A DNA stretch of 64,000 bases from Pseudacidobacterium ailaaui (GTDB lineage: Bacteria > Acidobacteriota > Terriglobia > Terriglobales > Acidobacteriaceae): NCBI RefSeq assembly GCF_000688455.1, contig NZ_JIAL01000001.1:310001-374000 (forward strand), read 5' to 3'. Below the pieces are notes generated by a model that was not told the origin of the DNA, did not search any database, and saw nothing but the letters and a program-made list of their open reading frames with translations. The translations under genes and the position numbers were made by a program. The stretch's first letter is position 1, and each line of letters starts with the position of its first letter. Positions 16,659 through 24,594 of the stretch are shown here, in pieces.

Positions 16659-17495
16659 TCACTGCATCTCCGTCGTTGCTAGCGCAGACTCCAAGTTATC
16701 GAGATGGTCGTGAACATGTTGATATAAGATCCCATCGTCGCACTCGATATAAGCGGAACCATCGTAGCGCCGTTTTACCTCGACCAAAGGGTGGTTAAGT
16801 CTCGCGCAGACGAGTGATACAGCCCGCTCCATCGCCTGGACCGAATAATGCCGCTCCTCGAAGACATATTGGACACCACCGAAGACCGTGGTCCACGGAC
16901 TCTGCTGGTACTGATACATGTCTTCCATGGCGTCGAAGTAGCCGCTTTTGTATTTCCTCGTAATCGCCCTTACTTGCGCCATGGACGGTCCGTCCGTCCA
17001 TTTTACTCGCACAGCGTCCCATCCGTGCTTGGTAACTGAAAACTTGGTGCCTGGGAAAGCGGCCTTCAGTTCCCGCCGGATATTGAGAGCAACTAATGTG
17101 CTGCAGCGCGGCCCGTCTGTCGTTACAGTCTGCAGATAGTGATACTCCGGGTTATTCCGGAGTGCTGCAACGTCAGCGTCAAACTTCTCTTTCCGGCTCT
17201 TTTCCTCCTCCGCTTTCCGGGACTTCTCCCGTTCAGCAAATGTCAACATCTGCTGGAGTTCCTCTGCGCTGGCAACCTCATCAAGGATCCTCCACTGGAC
17301 ACCGTGAAGAATGCTTTCGGGAATCTTTTGGGAAATGCTTCCATCCGTATACACGACATCGAAGTAAGCACCTCCGCCGAAGCAAATGGCGCCAGTGTGG
17401 ATGGTGTTAGGAGACTGAGTTCCATGGATCGCATAGACGGCGCCATGGCGGCCTCCATGAATAAGGCTGTAGATCTTCTGTCCAATTTGGATCAT
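16659..17495 (-). CDS. LPD29-domain accessory protein
   Basis: A coiled, charged middle (EREKSRKAEEEKSRKEKFDAD, about 110-130) separates an N-terminal beta domain from a C-terminal part. KFSVTKHGWDAVRVKWTDGP at about 178-197, followed by the GYFDAMEDMYQY segment, is typical of the LPD29 domain found in polyvalent proteins of phages and conjugative elements. I use ATG 17495 (MIQIGQKIYSLI); the open frame extends upstream through a hairpin. Likely an accessory factor of the mobile element; exact role unknown. Confidence 0.65.
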   Translation of the reverse strand: MIQIGQKIYSLIHGGRHGAVYAIHGTQSPNTIHTGAICFGGGAYFDVVYTDGSISQKIPESILHGVQWRILDEVASAEELQQMLTFAEREKSRKAEEEKSRKEKFDADVAALRNNPEYHYLQTVTTDGPRCSTLVALNIRRELKAAFPGTKFSVTKHGWDAVRVKWTDGPSMAQVRAITRKYKSGYFDAMEDMYQYQQSPWTTVFGGVQYVFEERHYSVQAMERAVSLVCARLNHPLVEVKRRYDGSAYIECDDGILYQHVHDHLDNLESALATTEMQ

Positions 17496-17505
17496 CCAAT
17501 TGCGC

Positions 17506-17536
17506 GGGAGACCTCGGCCTTTAGGCCGTGGAGGGA
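17506..17536 (-). repeat. Second IS605-type hairpin remnant
   Basis: On the minus strand CCTCCACGGCCTAAAGGCCG followed by AGGTCTCCC is a degenerate relative of the hairpin at 59668-59703. It sits directly upstream of the LPD29 gene. Confidence 0.4.
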
Positions 17537-17603
17537 TAGCACGGCGGCGCAAGCCACCCCTGTTCCCGCTCCTCCTTTCTGCAAAGCTATCTTCGTTAAG
17601 GAA

Positions 17604-17822
17604 CTAGGTTGTCTCGTCGATATCCAAACATTGCAAAGCGATCCGCTGTGCGATCACAAATTCCATCGCCTCTTGCAGGGCTTGCTGTTCCGTCCTGCAG
17701 AAGCTCACGCCCAATGTCTGGTTTGCGCTCGTATCTCGACAGATGACACGGTGGCCACCGCCTTCTGAAGGCTCAATCTTGGCATCCAGACCGTATTCAG
17801 CATTAATCATGTATAGCGTCAT
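17604..17822 (-). CDS. Hypothetical protein, 72 aa
   Basis: Small acidic soluble protein (LDAKIEPSEGGGHRVICRDTS...EQQALQEAMEFVIAQRIALQ). It resembles short accessory proteins of plasmids but no family was recognised. Confidence 0.5.
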   Translation of the reverse strand: MTLYMINAEYGLDAKIEPSEGGGHRVICRDTSANQTLGVSFCRTEQQALQEAMEFVIAQRIALQCLDIDETT

Positions 17823-17850
17823 TACTTTGCTCCAGGTCTATGTCTATAAG

Positions 17851-17887
17851 GCGATATAGGCCGCCTCAAAGAGGAAGCCTATATCGC
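17851..17887 (-). terminator. 11-bp hairpin at the displaced primase gene end
   Basis: GCGATATAGGC (17851-17861) and GCCTATATCGC (17877-17887) are perfect inverted repeats. The right arm includes the stop codon of the primase-end fragment. The copy beside the intact primase gene lacks this second arm. Confidence 0.6.
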
Positions 17888-17973
17888 AAATTCCAGCCTT
17901 GCACTCGGGGGAAGACCGAGTGCGCGTTTGATGTTATCTGCGGAACAGTTGTGCCAGCAGCGGTAGAGAGTGG
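17871..17973 (-). pseudogene. Fragment: duplicated 3' end of the primase gene
   Basis: About 103 bp match 19289-19391 with roughly five differences. It reads TLYRCWHNCSADNIKRALG and so on to LEFAI stop, the last 32 residues of the primase at 19297-20244. No start codon or upstream part is present. Together with the other copy it brackets the ArdC gene, so it marks an insertion or duplication boundary. Confidence 0.85.
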
Positions 17974-18041
17974 AGGGTGAAAGATACAGAGCGGGGGCTG
18001 GTAGCCACCAGCCCGCTCAAGGATGCGAAGCATGGTCTGCA

Positions 18042-19019
18042 TCAGGCCACCTCCGCGATGGGTTCCGGCACGGATGAGGGCGTGTCCTGTCTGCCAGAGG
18101 ACTCCGCGCGGATGGCTCCGAGAATGACGGCGGAGGTCCGCTGCACCACTTCAAGGCTTTCGGCCAATAGCGCCGCATTGCCCGCGTACATCTGGATGTA
18201 GTCAGACGATGCACGGCCCATCTCAAGGCCGATGGCCTGTCCCACAATGAAAGCCACGGCCTCGGCCTCTGTCTCCCGCACCGTGGCGGTGGTCATCGTG
18301 CGGCGTTCGCTCTTGTGCAGAAGCTCGTGCGCGACTTCATGCACCAGTGTCACGAACTCTTCGGCCTTCGACTGGCCCGGTAGCAAGGCAATCTTTCCAC
18401 CGTAGCTCACGCCAAGCGCGGGCGCGATGTTCTCGTTGTATTCAAGGGCGATATTCTGCTGGGCCAGAAAGGCAATGAGTCCATCCCAGTGGCTGCCCAC
18501 ATCGCCGGTAACGTTGTGCTTGAACTCGGGCAGGTCTGCGCCTTCGGTCTGCGCCACGTCGAATACATACACGGTGCGAAAGCCAAGCAGAACCGGGCGC
18601 GGCTTCTTATCCGTCTCCTGCTCGTCGCCGTCCTTCCTGCGCCGATGGCCGACAATCGGGGCGAGAATCTGGATACCCTTCTCGCCTTTCTTGACGAACC
18701 GGCCCAACTCCTTCCACGTCGAAAAACCGGCGACGCGGGTCGCGGTTGGCCGCTGCCGCGCGATAGCGAGAATGTTCCCGAAGGAATAGGAATGGAAGCG
18801 GGCCATTGCGGCGAGGTAGGCGGTCAGTGTCTCGCTCTTGCCTGCTTCAAGCTGCTGGAGCAGGAAATCCACGGCCTGCTGGATGAGTTGCTGCGTGGGG
18901 TTGTCCCGTTGCGTGTTGCGCTTCTGGTAGGGCGATTCGCTCGGGTTGCGGAGTGCCGCATTGTTCCTGTCCGGCGCGATGCTCAGACTGGTTGCTGCGT
19001 TGGTGTTCGCGTATGGCAT
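18042..19019 (-). CDS. ArdC-type antirestriction protein
   Basis: ArdC proteins enter the recipient during conjugation and protect incoming single-stranded DNA from restriction. The N-terminal part (about 40-190) matches the ArdC single-strand-binding domain (YSFGNILAIARQRPTATRVAGF, WKELGRFVKKGEKGIQILAP, VYVFDVAQTEG). The C-terminal metallopeptidase-like domain has LVHEVAHELLHKSERR near 224-239, followed by an ETEAEAVAFIVGQAIGLE helix with the third ligand. ATG 19019 has AAGGGA upstream. It sits between two copies of the primase 3' end, suggesting separate acquisition. Confidence 0.88.
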   Translation of the reverse strand: MPYANTNAATSLSIAPDRNNAALRNPSESPYQKRNTQRDNPTQQLIQQAVDFLLQQLEAGKSETLTAYLAAMARFHSYSFGNILAIARQRPTATRVAGFSTWKELGRFVKKGEKGIQILAPIVGHRRRKDGDEQETDKKPRPVLLGFRTVYVFDVAQTEGADLPEFKHNVTGDVGSHWDGLIAFLAQQNIALEYNENIAPALGVSYGGKIALLPGQSKAEEFVTLVHEVAHELLHKSERRTMTTATVRETEAEAVAFIVGQAIGLEMGRASSDYIQMYAGNAALLAESLEVVQRTSAVILGAIRAESSGRQDTPSSVPEPIAEVA

Positions 19020-19076
19020 AACGATGTCCCTTGAGATGGATTGGCCCGTTTTCGGCCCTGATGGGCTAAAAAGAGA

Positions 19077-19210
19077 CATTCGGTTCATGACTGGCGAAAA
19101 AGCGCAGCGAGGCGCTGTCCATCCCCGAAGCCCGCAGGGGCGCGGAGCTGCACAAGTGGGATGGACAGAAGGAGGCTGAGCGGAGCTTAGAGTTCGCCGG
19201 GAACCGAATG
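19077..19210. other. 134-bp nested inverted-repeat element
   Basis: Outer arms CATTCGGTTC (19077-19086) and GAACCGAATG (19201-19210) are perfect. Inside them are GGCGAA (19093-19098) with TTCGCC (19193-19198), and CTGTCCATCCC (19115-19125) with GGGATGGACAG (19158-19168). All pair in register, giving one long structured element upstream of ardC. It may be a structured RNA leader, a MITE-like insertion or a DNA cruciform. Confidence 0.75.
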
Positions 19211-19288
19211 TTGAACAGCAAGATCAGCCGAAGGCTGCACCGCAATGCAATCAGCCGTTCAGTATTCCGAGGGGAGCAGGATGGAGTT

Positions 19289-19391
19289 GAGGAAGCCTAT
19301 ATGGCAAATTCCAGCCTTGTACTCGGGGGAAGACCGAGTGCGCGTTTGATTTCATCTGCGGAACAGTTGTGCCAGCAGCGGTAGAGAGTGG
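19289..19391 (-). repeat. 103-bp direct repeat, copy at the intact primase end
   Basis: Partner of 17871-17973, offset 1418 bp. It contains the last codons of the intact primase gene plus eight bases. Confidence 0.85.
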
Positions 19392-20244
19392 GCTTGTTTC
19401 GATTGACTGAGAGGTGCCTTTCTCTCCCTCGGTCACAGACTGGACAGGATGCCAGGTAGTTCTTTCCTGATTTGCGGGCGTTCTCCAGCCGCACAACTAC
19501 GGTGTGGCCAGAGGTTGCGATGGCTGGCCTATAAGAGCTTACCTCGGTCTCCAGTGACTTGATGCCTGCCGTAAGCCGCTCAAGATGCACCTTGGGAACA
19601 CGCTGCGCACGCAGTAAAAAGTCGATCTGCTCCTCGATCGTAGGGCCAGCGCCGGTAAACCAGAACCGCTGCATACATCCGCGATGGATTCCGCAAGGCA
19701 GGCGAATGGCATTGCCGAACTCTCCCGGCTCCACCCTGTCCTGTTTTGGGAACACTTCGATACCATCGGTATTGCCGTGCGTTTTCACTGCCACTCCGAG
19801 CGCTTTCGCCTTATGGAGCACATAGAGGCGACACAGAGAAGCTGGCGTCGGTTCTTCAAGAAAGATCCAGAGGTGGCCGCCGCGGCGAGACGCCTCCTGA
19901 TATGACGCTATGCCATCAGCAGCAAAACCATCGCGCAGCCGATCCAGGTCTGCAACGGCGTTAAGATGGTCGGCATCGATTGCGATCCATTTGCAGGTCT
20001 GTGTGCCTGGCTGGACGGCGTACACAGCGATCGTGATCTTCCCTGCCAAGTGCTGCCGCAGCGTGGATAACGTAAGCGGAAGCGGATCCTTTGAGCCACT
20101 CCGCCTGGGCACGAAATAGTAGTGTTTGCCGGATTTATGTCCAGGGTATTGGCTTTGCTGAAGATAAGCTCGACGGTGCACGAAGATCTCCCAGAAGTGG
20201 GCCGCCTGCCGATCGGTAACCATCACAAGCTCAGGTGTGTGCAT
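19297..20244 (-). CDS. Archaeo-eukaryotic-type primase (TOTE-like AEP) with zinc ribbon
   Basis: The core has the AEP pattern: KWIAIDAD near 83-90 (catalytic Asp pair), then RRGGHLWIFLEEP near 119-131, and GIEVFPKQDRVEPGEFGNAIRLP, which closely follows TOTE-type AEP primases. A C-terminal zinc-binding segment (CPVCDRG...YRCWHNCSADEIKRALG) resembles DnaG-type or CHC2-like fingers. ATG 20244 has GCGAGG upstream. A paralogue lies at 37241-38260. It probably primes replication of the element or of transferred single strands. Confidence 0.8.
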   Translation of the reverse strand: MHTPELVMVTDRQAAHFWEIFVHRRAYLQQSQYPGHKSGKHYYFVPRRSGSKDPLPLTLSTLRQHLAGKITIAVYAVQPGTQTCKWIAIDADHLNAVADLDRLRDGFAADGIASYQEASRRGGHLWIFLEEPTPASLCRLYVLHKAKALGVAVKTHGNTDGIEVFPKQDRVEPGEFGNAIRLPCGIHRGCMQRFWFTGAGPTIEEQIDFLLRAQRVPKVHLERLTAGIKSLETEVSSYRPAIATSGHTVVVRLENARKSGKNYLASCPVCDRGRERHLSVNRNKPTLYRCWHNCSADEIKRALGLPPSTRLEFAI

Positions 20245-20309
20245 TGAAACCTCGCAAATGGGACCCGCGACTAAAGTCGCGGGCCGAGTCAATGTGTTGC
20301 CGCAGGTGT

Positions 20310-20591
20310 TCAGAAAGCGATGTACCGGTCCATGTCTTCTGGAGCAGCCGGACGGCTGCTGACAAAATATCCGATCCGGTTCGCGAAGTACTTTCCAGCC
20401 TTGATGAACCACTCACCATCGCAGTCGATGAGTGTCCAGACACGCTGCGGGTCTGCTGTGCGTACGACGGCTAGCTCTTTCTCTGTCGTCTCGAAGAGAG
20501 TGCCGTTGCAGCCGTAATCATGGAACGGATTCTGCACTGGCTGATATTTGCTGAACCATGAGTCGTAAGTGAGGCGCTGTCGAATTGCCAT
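20310..20591 (-). CDS. Hypothetical protein, 93 aa
   Basis: AGGA lies before ATG 20591. Soluble, with a beta-rich middle (RVWTLIDCDGEWFIKAGKYFANRIGYFV). Directly upstream of the primase gene on the same strand. Family not recognised, but such short proteins are common in plasmid accessory blocks. Confidence 0.55.
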   Translation of the reverse strand: MAIRQRLTYDSWFSKYQPVQNPFHDYGCNGTLFETTEKELAVVRTADPQRVWTLIDCDGEWFIKAGKYFANRIGYFVSSRPAAPEDMDRYIAF

Positions 20592-20624
20592 TATGGATTT
20601 CCTCGCTGTCCTGAGAGTGGTGGT

Positions 20625-21254
20625 TTACGGTTTCAAGCTGCCGACGAGCTGGCGCAGAGCCGCCATCCGGGCTTTGTGATTTCCCATCTTCCTGGCTTTC
20701 GATAGAGTCGCAGCGTATCGCTGCCCCTCCATATATATTTGGTAGTCCTGGGCGCTAAGGAACTCACCGGCCTTCCTTCGGGCAAACACGGTCTGATATC
20801 GCTTTGTCCAGGCTTCTTTGGCTTCTTTGTAATGCTGCCGGTATTCTTCGGCGGCTCCTCGTGTTACTGCCGGTACCGCCAGCAAAGGCAATGCATCCTC
20901 CCTCACCACGACTTTCACCAGCAGGTGTGTGCCGTGATTCTTCCCGCCACAGATGCAGTCGCATTGTGGGCCTTTTGCGCTGGTGCAGCGACCATCGCAA
21001 GGACTACGGTGCTCTTCCCGCAGCAGAAGAGAGGTGTTTTCTACCCGGCCGAGATACATGACTTCGCCCTCACAGGCAGCGCAAATGGCATAATGCGGCC
21101 TACCAAGTTTGTCGTAGGTAGGGGGGATATGCGAGTCTGTAACGGCTATCGTGAGGCAGTCCCGGCAGCGGTAATAATAGCGGCCATCCATGCCCGTGCC
21201 GACATCTGAAGAAAATGGCAGACAATTGGTCTCTGCCACTATGGAAGCAATCAT
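20625..21254 (-). CDS. Cys-rich zinc-binding accessory protein
   Basis: GGAGG sits before ATG 21254. CRDC (about 30), CAAC (about 57) and the cluster CDGRCTSAKGPQCDCICGG followed by KNHG (about 85-107) are probable zinc-binding sites; the last pattern recurs in uncharacterised phage and plasmid proteins. The C-terminal half is a charged helical region (YRQHYKEAKEAWTKRYQTVF). Role unknown. Confidence 0.65.
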   Translation of the reverse strand: MIASIVAETNCLPFSSDVGTGMDGRYYYRCRDCLTIAVTDSHIPPTYDKLGRPHYAICAACEGEVMYLGRVENTSLLLREEHRSPCDGRCTSAKGPQCDCICGGKNHGTHLLVKVVVREDALPLLAVPAVTRGAAEEYRQHYKEAKEAWTKRYQTVFARRKAGEFLSAQDYQIYMEGQRYAATLSKARKMGNHKARMAALRQLVGSLKP

Positions 21255-21264
21255 ATTTCCTCCA

Positions 21265-21487
21265 CGCTTAGGCAGGTTCTATCGATCTTTTCGGGATGTT
21301 TGTGAAAGAGCGGCAGCAGCGGCGTTGCGGCCAGAGGAAAACTTTTCTCCGCGAATCTGTGAAGTGGACTGCCACATCACAGGCGGCTTCCGGAGCCGCC
21401 TGTGTCTCAGACAGCAACAGAAACAGCCCCGCACGTCGCGCATCGACGATTAAGTCCATGTCCACACGCCTCTCCGTACAGCAAGGC
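21265..21487 (-). repeat. Duplicated gene-junction module, copy A
   Basis: 21265-21300 and 21369-21487 match 24595-24630 and 24642-24761; copy A has an extra stretch of about 56 bases between the two parts. It contains a hairpin (AGGCGGCT / AGCCGCCT near 21381-21402). On the minus strand it encodes a gene tail (MDLIVDARRAGLFLLLSETQ) that is in frame in copy B, whereas here the TGA stop is changed to TGT. I treat the coding content here as a relic; no better-supported gene was seen in 21255-21600. Confidence 0.75.
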
Positions 21488-21600
21488 GCGTTGCCCAGGA
21501 TCCGTGCCGGTCGAAAACCGGGCCGCCTTTGGGATGGTGTCTGGGCTCCAACACACTGCCGGAAGCACCACAATCGCATGCCGGCTCTCGTGAGAACAGG

Positions 21601-21873
21601 TCAACGAGGTGCTTTCTTTGCAAAAGAAACGCCACGAGCAGGGCGTGAAGAAGCTCGGCTACGTCGGCTGTGCAAGGAACTCACGGCTTGGCCCAACGGT
21701 GCGCGCACTGCCTTTGGCGCGCGGGCTTTGTGGTCAAATTCATCCCATCCCTGGCGCGCAGCAAGTTCCACATCCGCGACAAATTCCTCGAAGGTGCGGT
21801 CATCGGTCGGCTCGGCATCGAGCAACTCCAGTCCGACGTACTGATGCCAGCAATGGTCTTGTGGACCGATCAC
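21601..21873 (-). CDS. Second half of a probably frameshifted accessory protein
   Basis: The frame opens at GTG 21873, overlapping the TGA of the preceding gene (GTGA). Its beginning, GPQDHCWHQY, resembles the acidic WHE-type ending seen in a family of short phage and plasmid proteins that begin with YRDxxNYK, like the preceding gene. So the two open frames together may be one protein, joined by -1 slippage at AAATTTG (21879-21873), or a coupled pair. The tail is Arg/Ser/Ala-rich and weakly conserved-looking. Confidence 0.55.
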   Translation of the reverse strand: MIGPQDHCWHQYVGLELLDAEPTDDRTFEEFVADVELAARQGWDEFDHKARAPKAVRAPLGQAVSSLHSRRSRASSRPARGVSFAKKAPR

Positions 21874-22118
21874 AAATTTGCCGGGAGCGGGGTCGGCGGG
21901 AAGGGAAGCGGTGTTGTCGGGTCATAATCGGCGTCCGCTGACCAGAGAAATACCTCCGGCACCTTGATCTGCGTCGCAATAAAGTACGCTCCATCTTCGA
22001 GTGCCTTGATGAAGCGCGCGGTTTCATCCGGCGTGATGGCGCCTGCAAAGACCACTCGGCCCCAGTTCTTGTTATTACCGCTATCACGATAAAGATATTC
22101 AAAAGCAGTGTTCTGCAT
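21870..22118 (-). CDS. YRDxxNxK-type accessory protein, first part
   Basis: AGGAGG lies seven bases before ATG 22118. EYLYRDSGNNKNWGRVVFAG followed by YFIATQIKVPEVFL fits a common family of small accessory proteins of unknown role. The chain ends in a Pro-rich linker (PTTPLPFPPTPLPANL), after which the family's usual last segment is found in the -1 frame. Confidence 0.6.
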   Translation of the reverse strand: MQNTAFEYLYRDSGNNKNWGRVVFAGAITPDETARFIKALEDGAYFIATQIKVPEVFLWSADADYDPTTPLPFPPTPLPANL

Positions 22119-22151
22119 GGTATGGACCTCCTCTAGGAAAGCCCGCTGTGC

Positions 22152-22553
22152 TCACAATTCCGCAAGCATCAACAGCGGGGGATTGTCATGCTCGGCCTCG
22201 TTTACCGGAAAGACCTTGAATCCAAGCGATTCAAAGAACGCTCTGCGGGCATCGACCATTCCTGAACCGTCATCGTTGACGATCTCTGCCAGGGCGGATC
22301 TTGCTCCGAGTTTCTTTGCCTGAACCATAAAGCTGCGAACGAGTTTCGTTCCATTGCCGCGGCGCCTGAGTACCGGAGGGACGATGACAAGATCGATCAC
22401 CGCAAACGGATCGTGGGGAATGTCGATGAACATCTCTTCGGCGTATTCTGCCGGGGTCAGCAGCTTGCCCGAGATGTGGCCGCGATCCCGGTTGATGGCA
22501 ATGAGGTTGGTCAGCTTCTTTGATTTTTTCATCAGGCCAAGAAAAGTTCCCAC
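22152..22553 (-). CDS. GNAT-family acetyltransferase
   Basis: FAVIDLVIVPPVLRRRGNGTKLVRSFMVQAKKLG (about 50-83, with RRRGNG as the acetyl-CoA pyrophosphate loop) is the GNAT core. RRAFFESLGFKVFPV near the end is the typical last strand pair. The short N terminus is basic (MKKSKKLTNLIAINRDRG). Start GTG 22553 or ATG 22532. Substrate unknown. Divergent from the DUF4143 ATPase across an inverted repeat. Confidence 0.8.
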   Translation of the reverse strand: MGTFLGLMKKSKKLTNLIAINRDRGHISGKLLTPAEYAEEMFIDIPHDPFAVIDLVIVPPVLRRRGNGTKLVRSFMVQAKKLGARSALAEIVNDDGSGMVDARRAFFESLGFKVFPVNEAEHDNPPLLMLAEL

Positions 22554-22585
22554 AGTGATTTTCTCAACTTACGATCTTCCAAAAC

Positions 22586-22622
22586 GGTGGATAATCATCC
22601 ACTAGATGGTTGATTATCCACC
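22586..22622. promoter_or_regulatory. 16-bp inverted repeat, operator candidate
   Basis: GGTGGATAATCATCCA (22586-22601) and TGGTTGATTATCCACC (22607-22622) are inverted repeats with one mismatch and a five-base spacer. It lies in the divergent region, ending five bases before the ATG at 22628, so a bound regulator would block that gene. Confidence 0.7.
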
Positions 22623-22627
22623 AGGAA

Positions 22628-23884
22628 ATGGACGATTATAGAGCCATGTTTCGTCGCAATCTCATAGGCCAGCTCATAGAGGCCCTCGCGGATACACCTG
22701 CCGTTCTCGTCAATGGCGCTCGTCAGACCGGAAAGAGCACGCTGGTCCAATCCAAGGAAGTAGTGAAAGATGGCCGCCACTACATTACCTTCGACGACCC
22801 AGGAGTGTTGGCCGCTGCTCGCAGTGACCCGAATGGTTTCCTTGCTGGCTTGCCGCTTCCGGTCACGCTCGACGAAATCCAACACGTCCCAGAGCTTTTT
22901 CCGGTGGTCAAGGCTGCCATAGACCGCCGGCGCCATCCCGGTCAGTTCCTACTCACCGGATCGGCGAATGTCATGCTGCTGCCGAAAATATCGGAGTCGC
23001 TCGCCGGACGCATGGAGATTCTTACGCTCTGGCCATTCTCCCAAGGCGAGATGAAGAACCACCAGGAGAGCTTTGTTGATTCTTTGTTTTCTCCCAAGCC
23101 AGTGAACTGGTCGGGCAAATTCCAAAAGCTCGAAGGGGAAGCCTTGCTGGAACACCTCGTTGCCGGAGGATACCCTCCGGCGGTCGCCAGGCATAGCCCC
23201 TCACGGCGCGATGCCTGGTTTCATTCCTACATCATGACGATGCTGCAACGAGACATCCGGGACCTTGCCAATATCGCAGATTCAACCGCCATCCCACGGT
23301 TGCTCTCCGTTGTGGCCACCCGCGCTGGAAGCCTCCTCAATTTTGCTGACCTTTCGCGCACGATGGGATTGCCGCAGACAACGCTGAAGCGTTACTTTGC
23401 CCTACTGGAGGGAACGTTTCTCGTGCAATTGCTGCGTCCCTGGACTCGGAACCTTGGGAAGCGTGTAATTCAGACTCCCAAGGTTTACCTCAATGACAGC
23501 GGACTGCTTGCGTATAGTCTTGGAGCCACCGTGGACCGCCTGAAAGCAGAAGGGCCCCTGACCGGTGCGGTACTGGAAAACTTCGTCATGATGGAATTGC
23601 GCAAACAGTGCGCCTGGAGCACTGCCCGGCCCGAGATGTTTTTCTGGCGAACAACCTCCGGGGCGGAGGTGGACTTTGTCCTGGAAGACCGTGCGGGAAA
23701 GGTAGTCGGATTGGAAGTCAAGGCTTCCGCAACCCTCGGCAGCCAAGATGCTCGCGGCCTTCGTGAACTGGCAGACACCGTTGGAAAGAACTGGTTGCGT
23801 GGCGTTGTTCTCTATGCAGGCAGAGAAGTCATACCGTTTGCTTCCAACCTGCACGGTATCCCCATGACAGCACTGTGGGCGTGA
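22628..23884 (+). CDS. AAA-family ATPase with DUF4143 domain
   Basis: Walker A is in VLVNGARQTGKSTL (about 26-39) and Walker B in PVTLDEIQHVPELF (about 80-93); LLTGSANVMLLPKISESLAGR is the sensor segment. The C-terminal DUF4143 part holds GAEVDFVLEDRAGKVVGLEVKAS (about 343-365), the PD-(D/E)xK-like pattern of this family. I choose ATG 22628 because the open frame's TTG at 22610 lies inside the inverted repeat. Such ATPases are common on mobile elements; molecular function is uncertain. Confidence 0.85.
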   Translation: MDDYRAMFRRNLIGQLIEALADTPAVLVNGARQTGKSTLVQSKEVVKDGRHYITFDDPGVLAAARSDPNGFLAGLPLPVTLDEIQHVPELFPVVKAAIDRRRHPGQFLLTGSANVMLLPKISESLAGRMEILTLWPFSQGEMKNHQESFVDSLFSPKPVNWSGKFQKLEGEALLEHLVAGGYPPAVARHSPSRRDAWFHSYIMTMLQRDIRDLANIADSTAIPRLLSVVATRAGSLLNFADLSRTMGLPQTTLKRYFALLEGTFLVQLLRPWTRNLGKRVIQTPKVYLNDSGLLAYSLGATVDRLKAEGPLTGAVLENFVMMELRKQCAWSTARPEMFFWRTTSGAEVDFVLEDRAGKVVGLEVKASATLGSQDARGLRELADTVGKNWLRGVVLYAGREVIPFASNLHGIPMTALWA

Positions 23885-23895
23885 CAGAGATTTTT

Positions 23896-23931
23896 GGCAT
23901 CCTGCTCTCCCTAACGGGAGAGGAGGATGTC
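23896..23931. repeat. IS605-type hairpin, third copy (also possible terminator)
   Basis: On the minus strand it reads GACATCCTCC then TCTCCCGTTAGGGAGAG then CAGGATGCC, matching the outline of the 59668-59703 hairpin. It lies between two convergent genes and could stop transcription from both, though no long T-run follows. Confidence 0.5.
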
Positions 23932-24523
23932 ATATTTCCTCCATTGGAAGATTTCGCAGCCGTGTCTGTGAGGACGCTAACTCTAGGAATGGAACAGTGC
24001 CGAGGATCTTTAAGGAGCCGATGTGCGCCGCCCTCTCACTCGATACAATAATGCGCAGTGCCAAAGATGGTTTGTCCAGCGCGATTGCCGAAGCAATCTT
24101 ATGAAAAAACTCGCTGTATTCGTATGCGTCCAGCGATTCTACGGTTGAGCCGAGTGCCTCGTTGAAGTCCTCAATTGAGATCTCTTGCGCAACCATCCAG
24201 AACTTGCGAACCTCTGCTGCAAGATAAGGATCACCTCCACCAACGGTCCCGTTCATCAAAGCTTCTCGAATTGAATCCTCATCGGGGACGAGGTTCACCG
24301 TCTCAGGAGAGGACACCTCAAACACCACACCATCTTCATCATGGCAAATTGCAAATGCCTGCGCCAGCTCAAGGCTCGAAGTGATATACACCGCGTCCGG
24401 ACGCGGTGCCAACCACTCGTCGTACAGAGAAAGCATGCCAGGTCGCAGACAACCATCCGCCAGGATGTCCTTGGCGTGAACAGCCGAGGTCCCGTGATAC
24501 CAACGCCATCTGTCAACTATCAA
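23930..24523 (-). CDS. Possible ADP-ribosyltransferase-fold protein
   Basis: WRWYHGTSAVHAKDILADG (about 6-24) followed by DAVYITSSLELAQAFA is the H-x-T/S then Y-x-T/S pattern of ART and KptA-like folds. The remaining 120 residues are helical and unassigned. The open frame extends to 24649 into the repeated module; I choose TTG 24523 because GGAG precedes it at nine bases, but this is uncertain. It could be a toxin, a tRNA 2'-phosphotransferase relative or neither; the catalytic Glu was not identified. Confidence 0.45.
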   Translation of the reverse strand: MIVDRWRWYHGTSAVHAKDILADGCLRPGMLSLYDEWLAPRPDAVYITSSLELAQAFAICHDEDGVVFEVSSPETVNLVPDEDSIREALMNGTVGGGDPYLAAEVRKFWMVAQEISIEDFNEALGSTVESLDAYEYSEFFHKIASAIALDKPSLALRIIVSSERAAHIGSLKILGTVPFLELASSQTRLRNLPMEEI

Positions 24524-24594
24524 TTCAAGGATCTCCAAAAAGAGGGCCCCGCTCGGGCTTCTAGCGCAAGCAAGGTAATCCGGTGCAACGGCAC

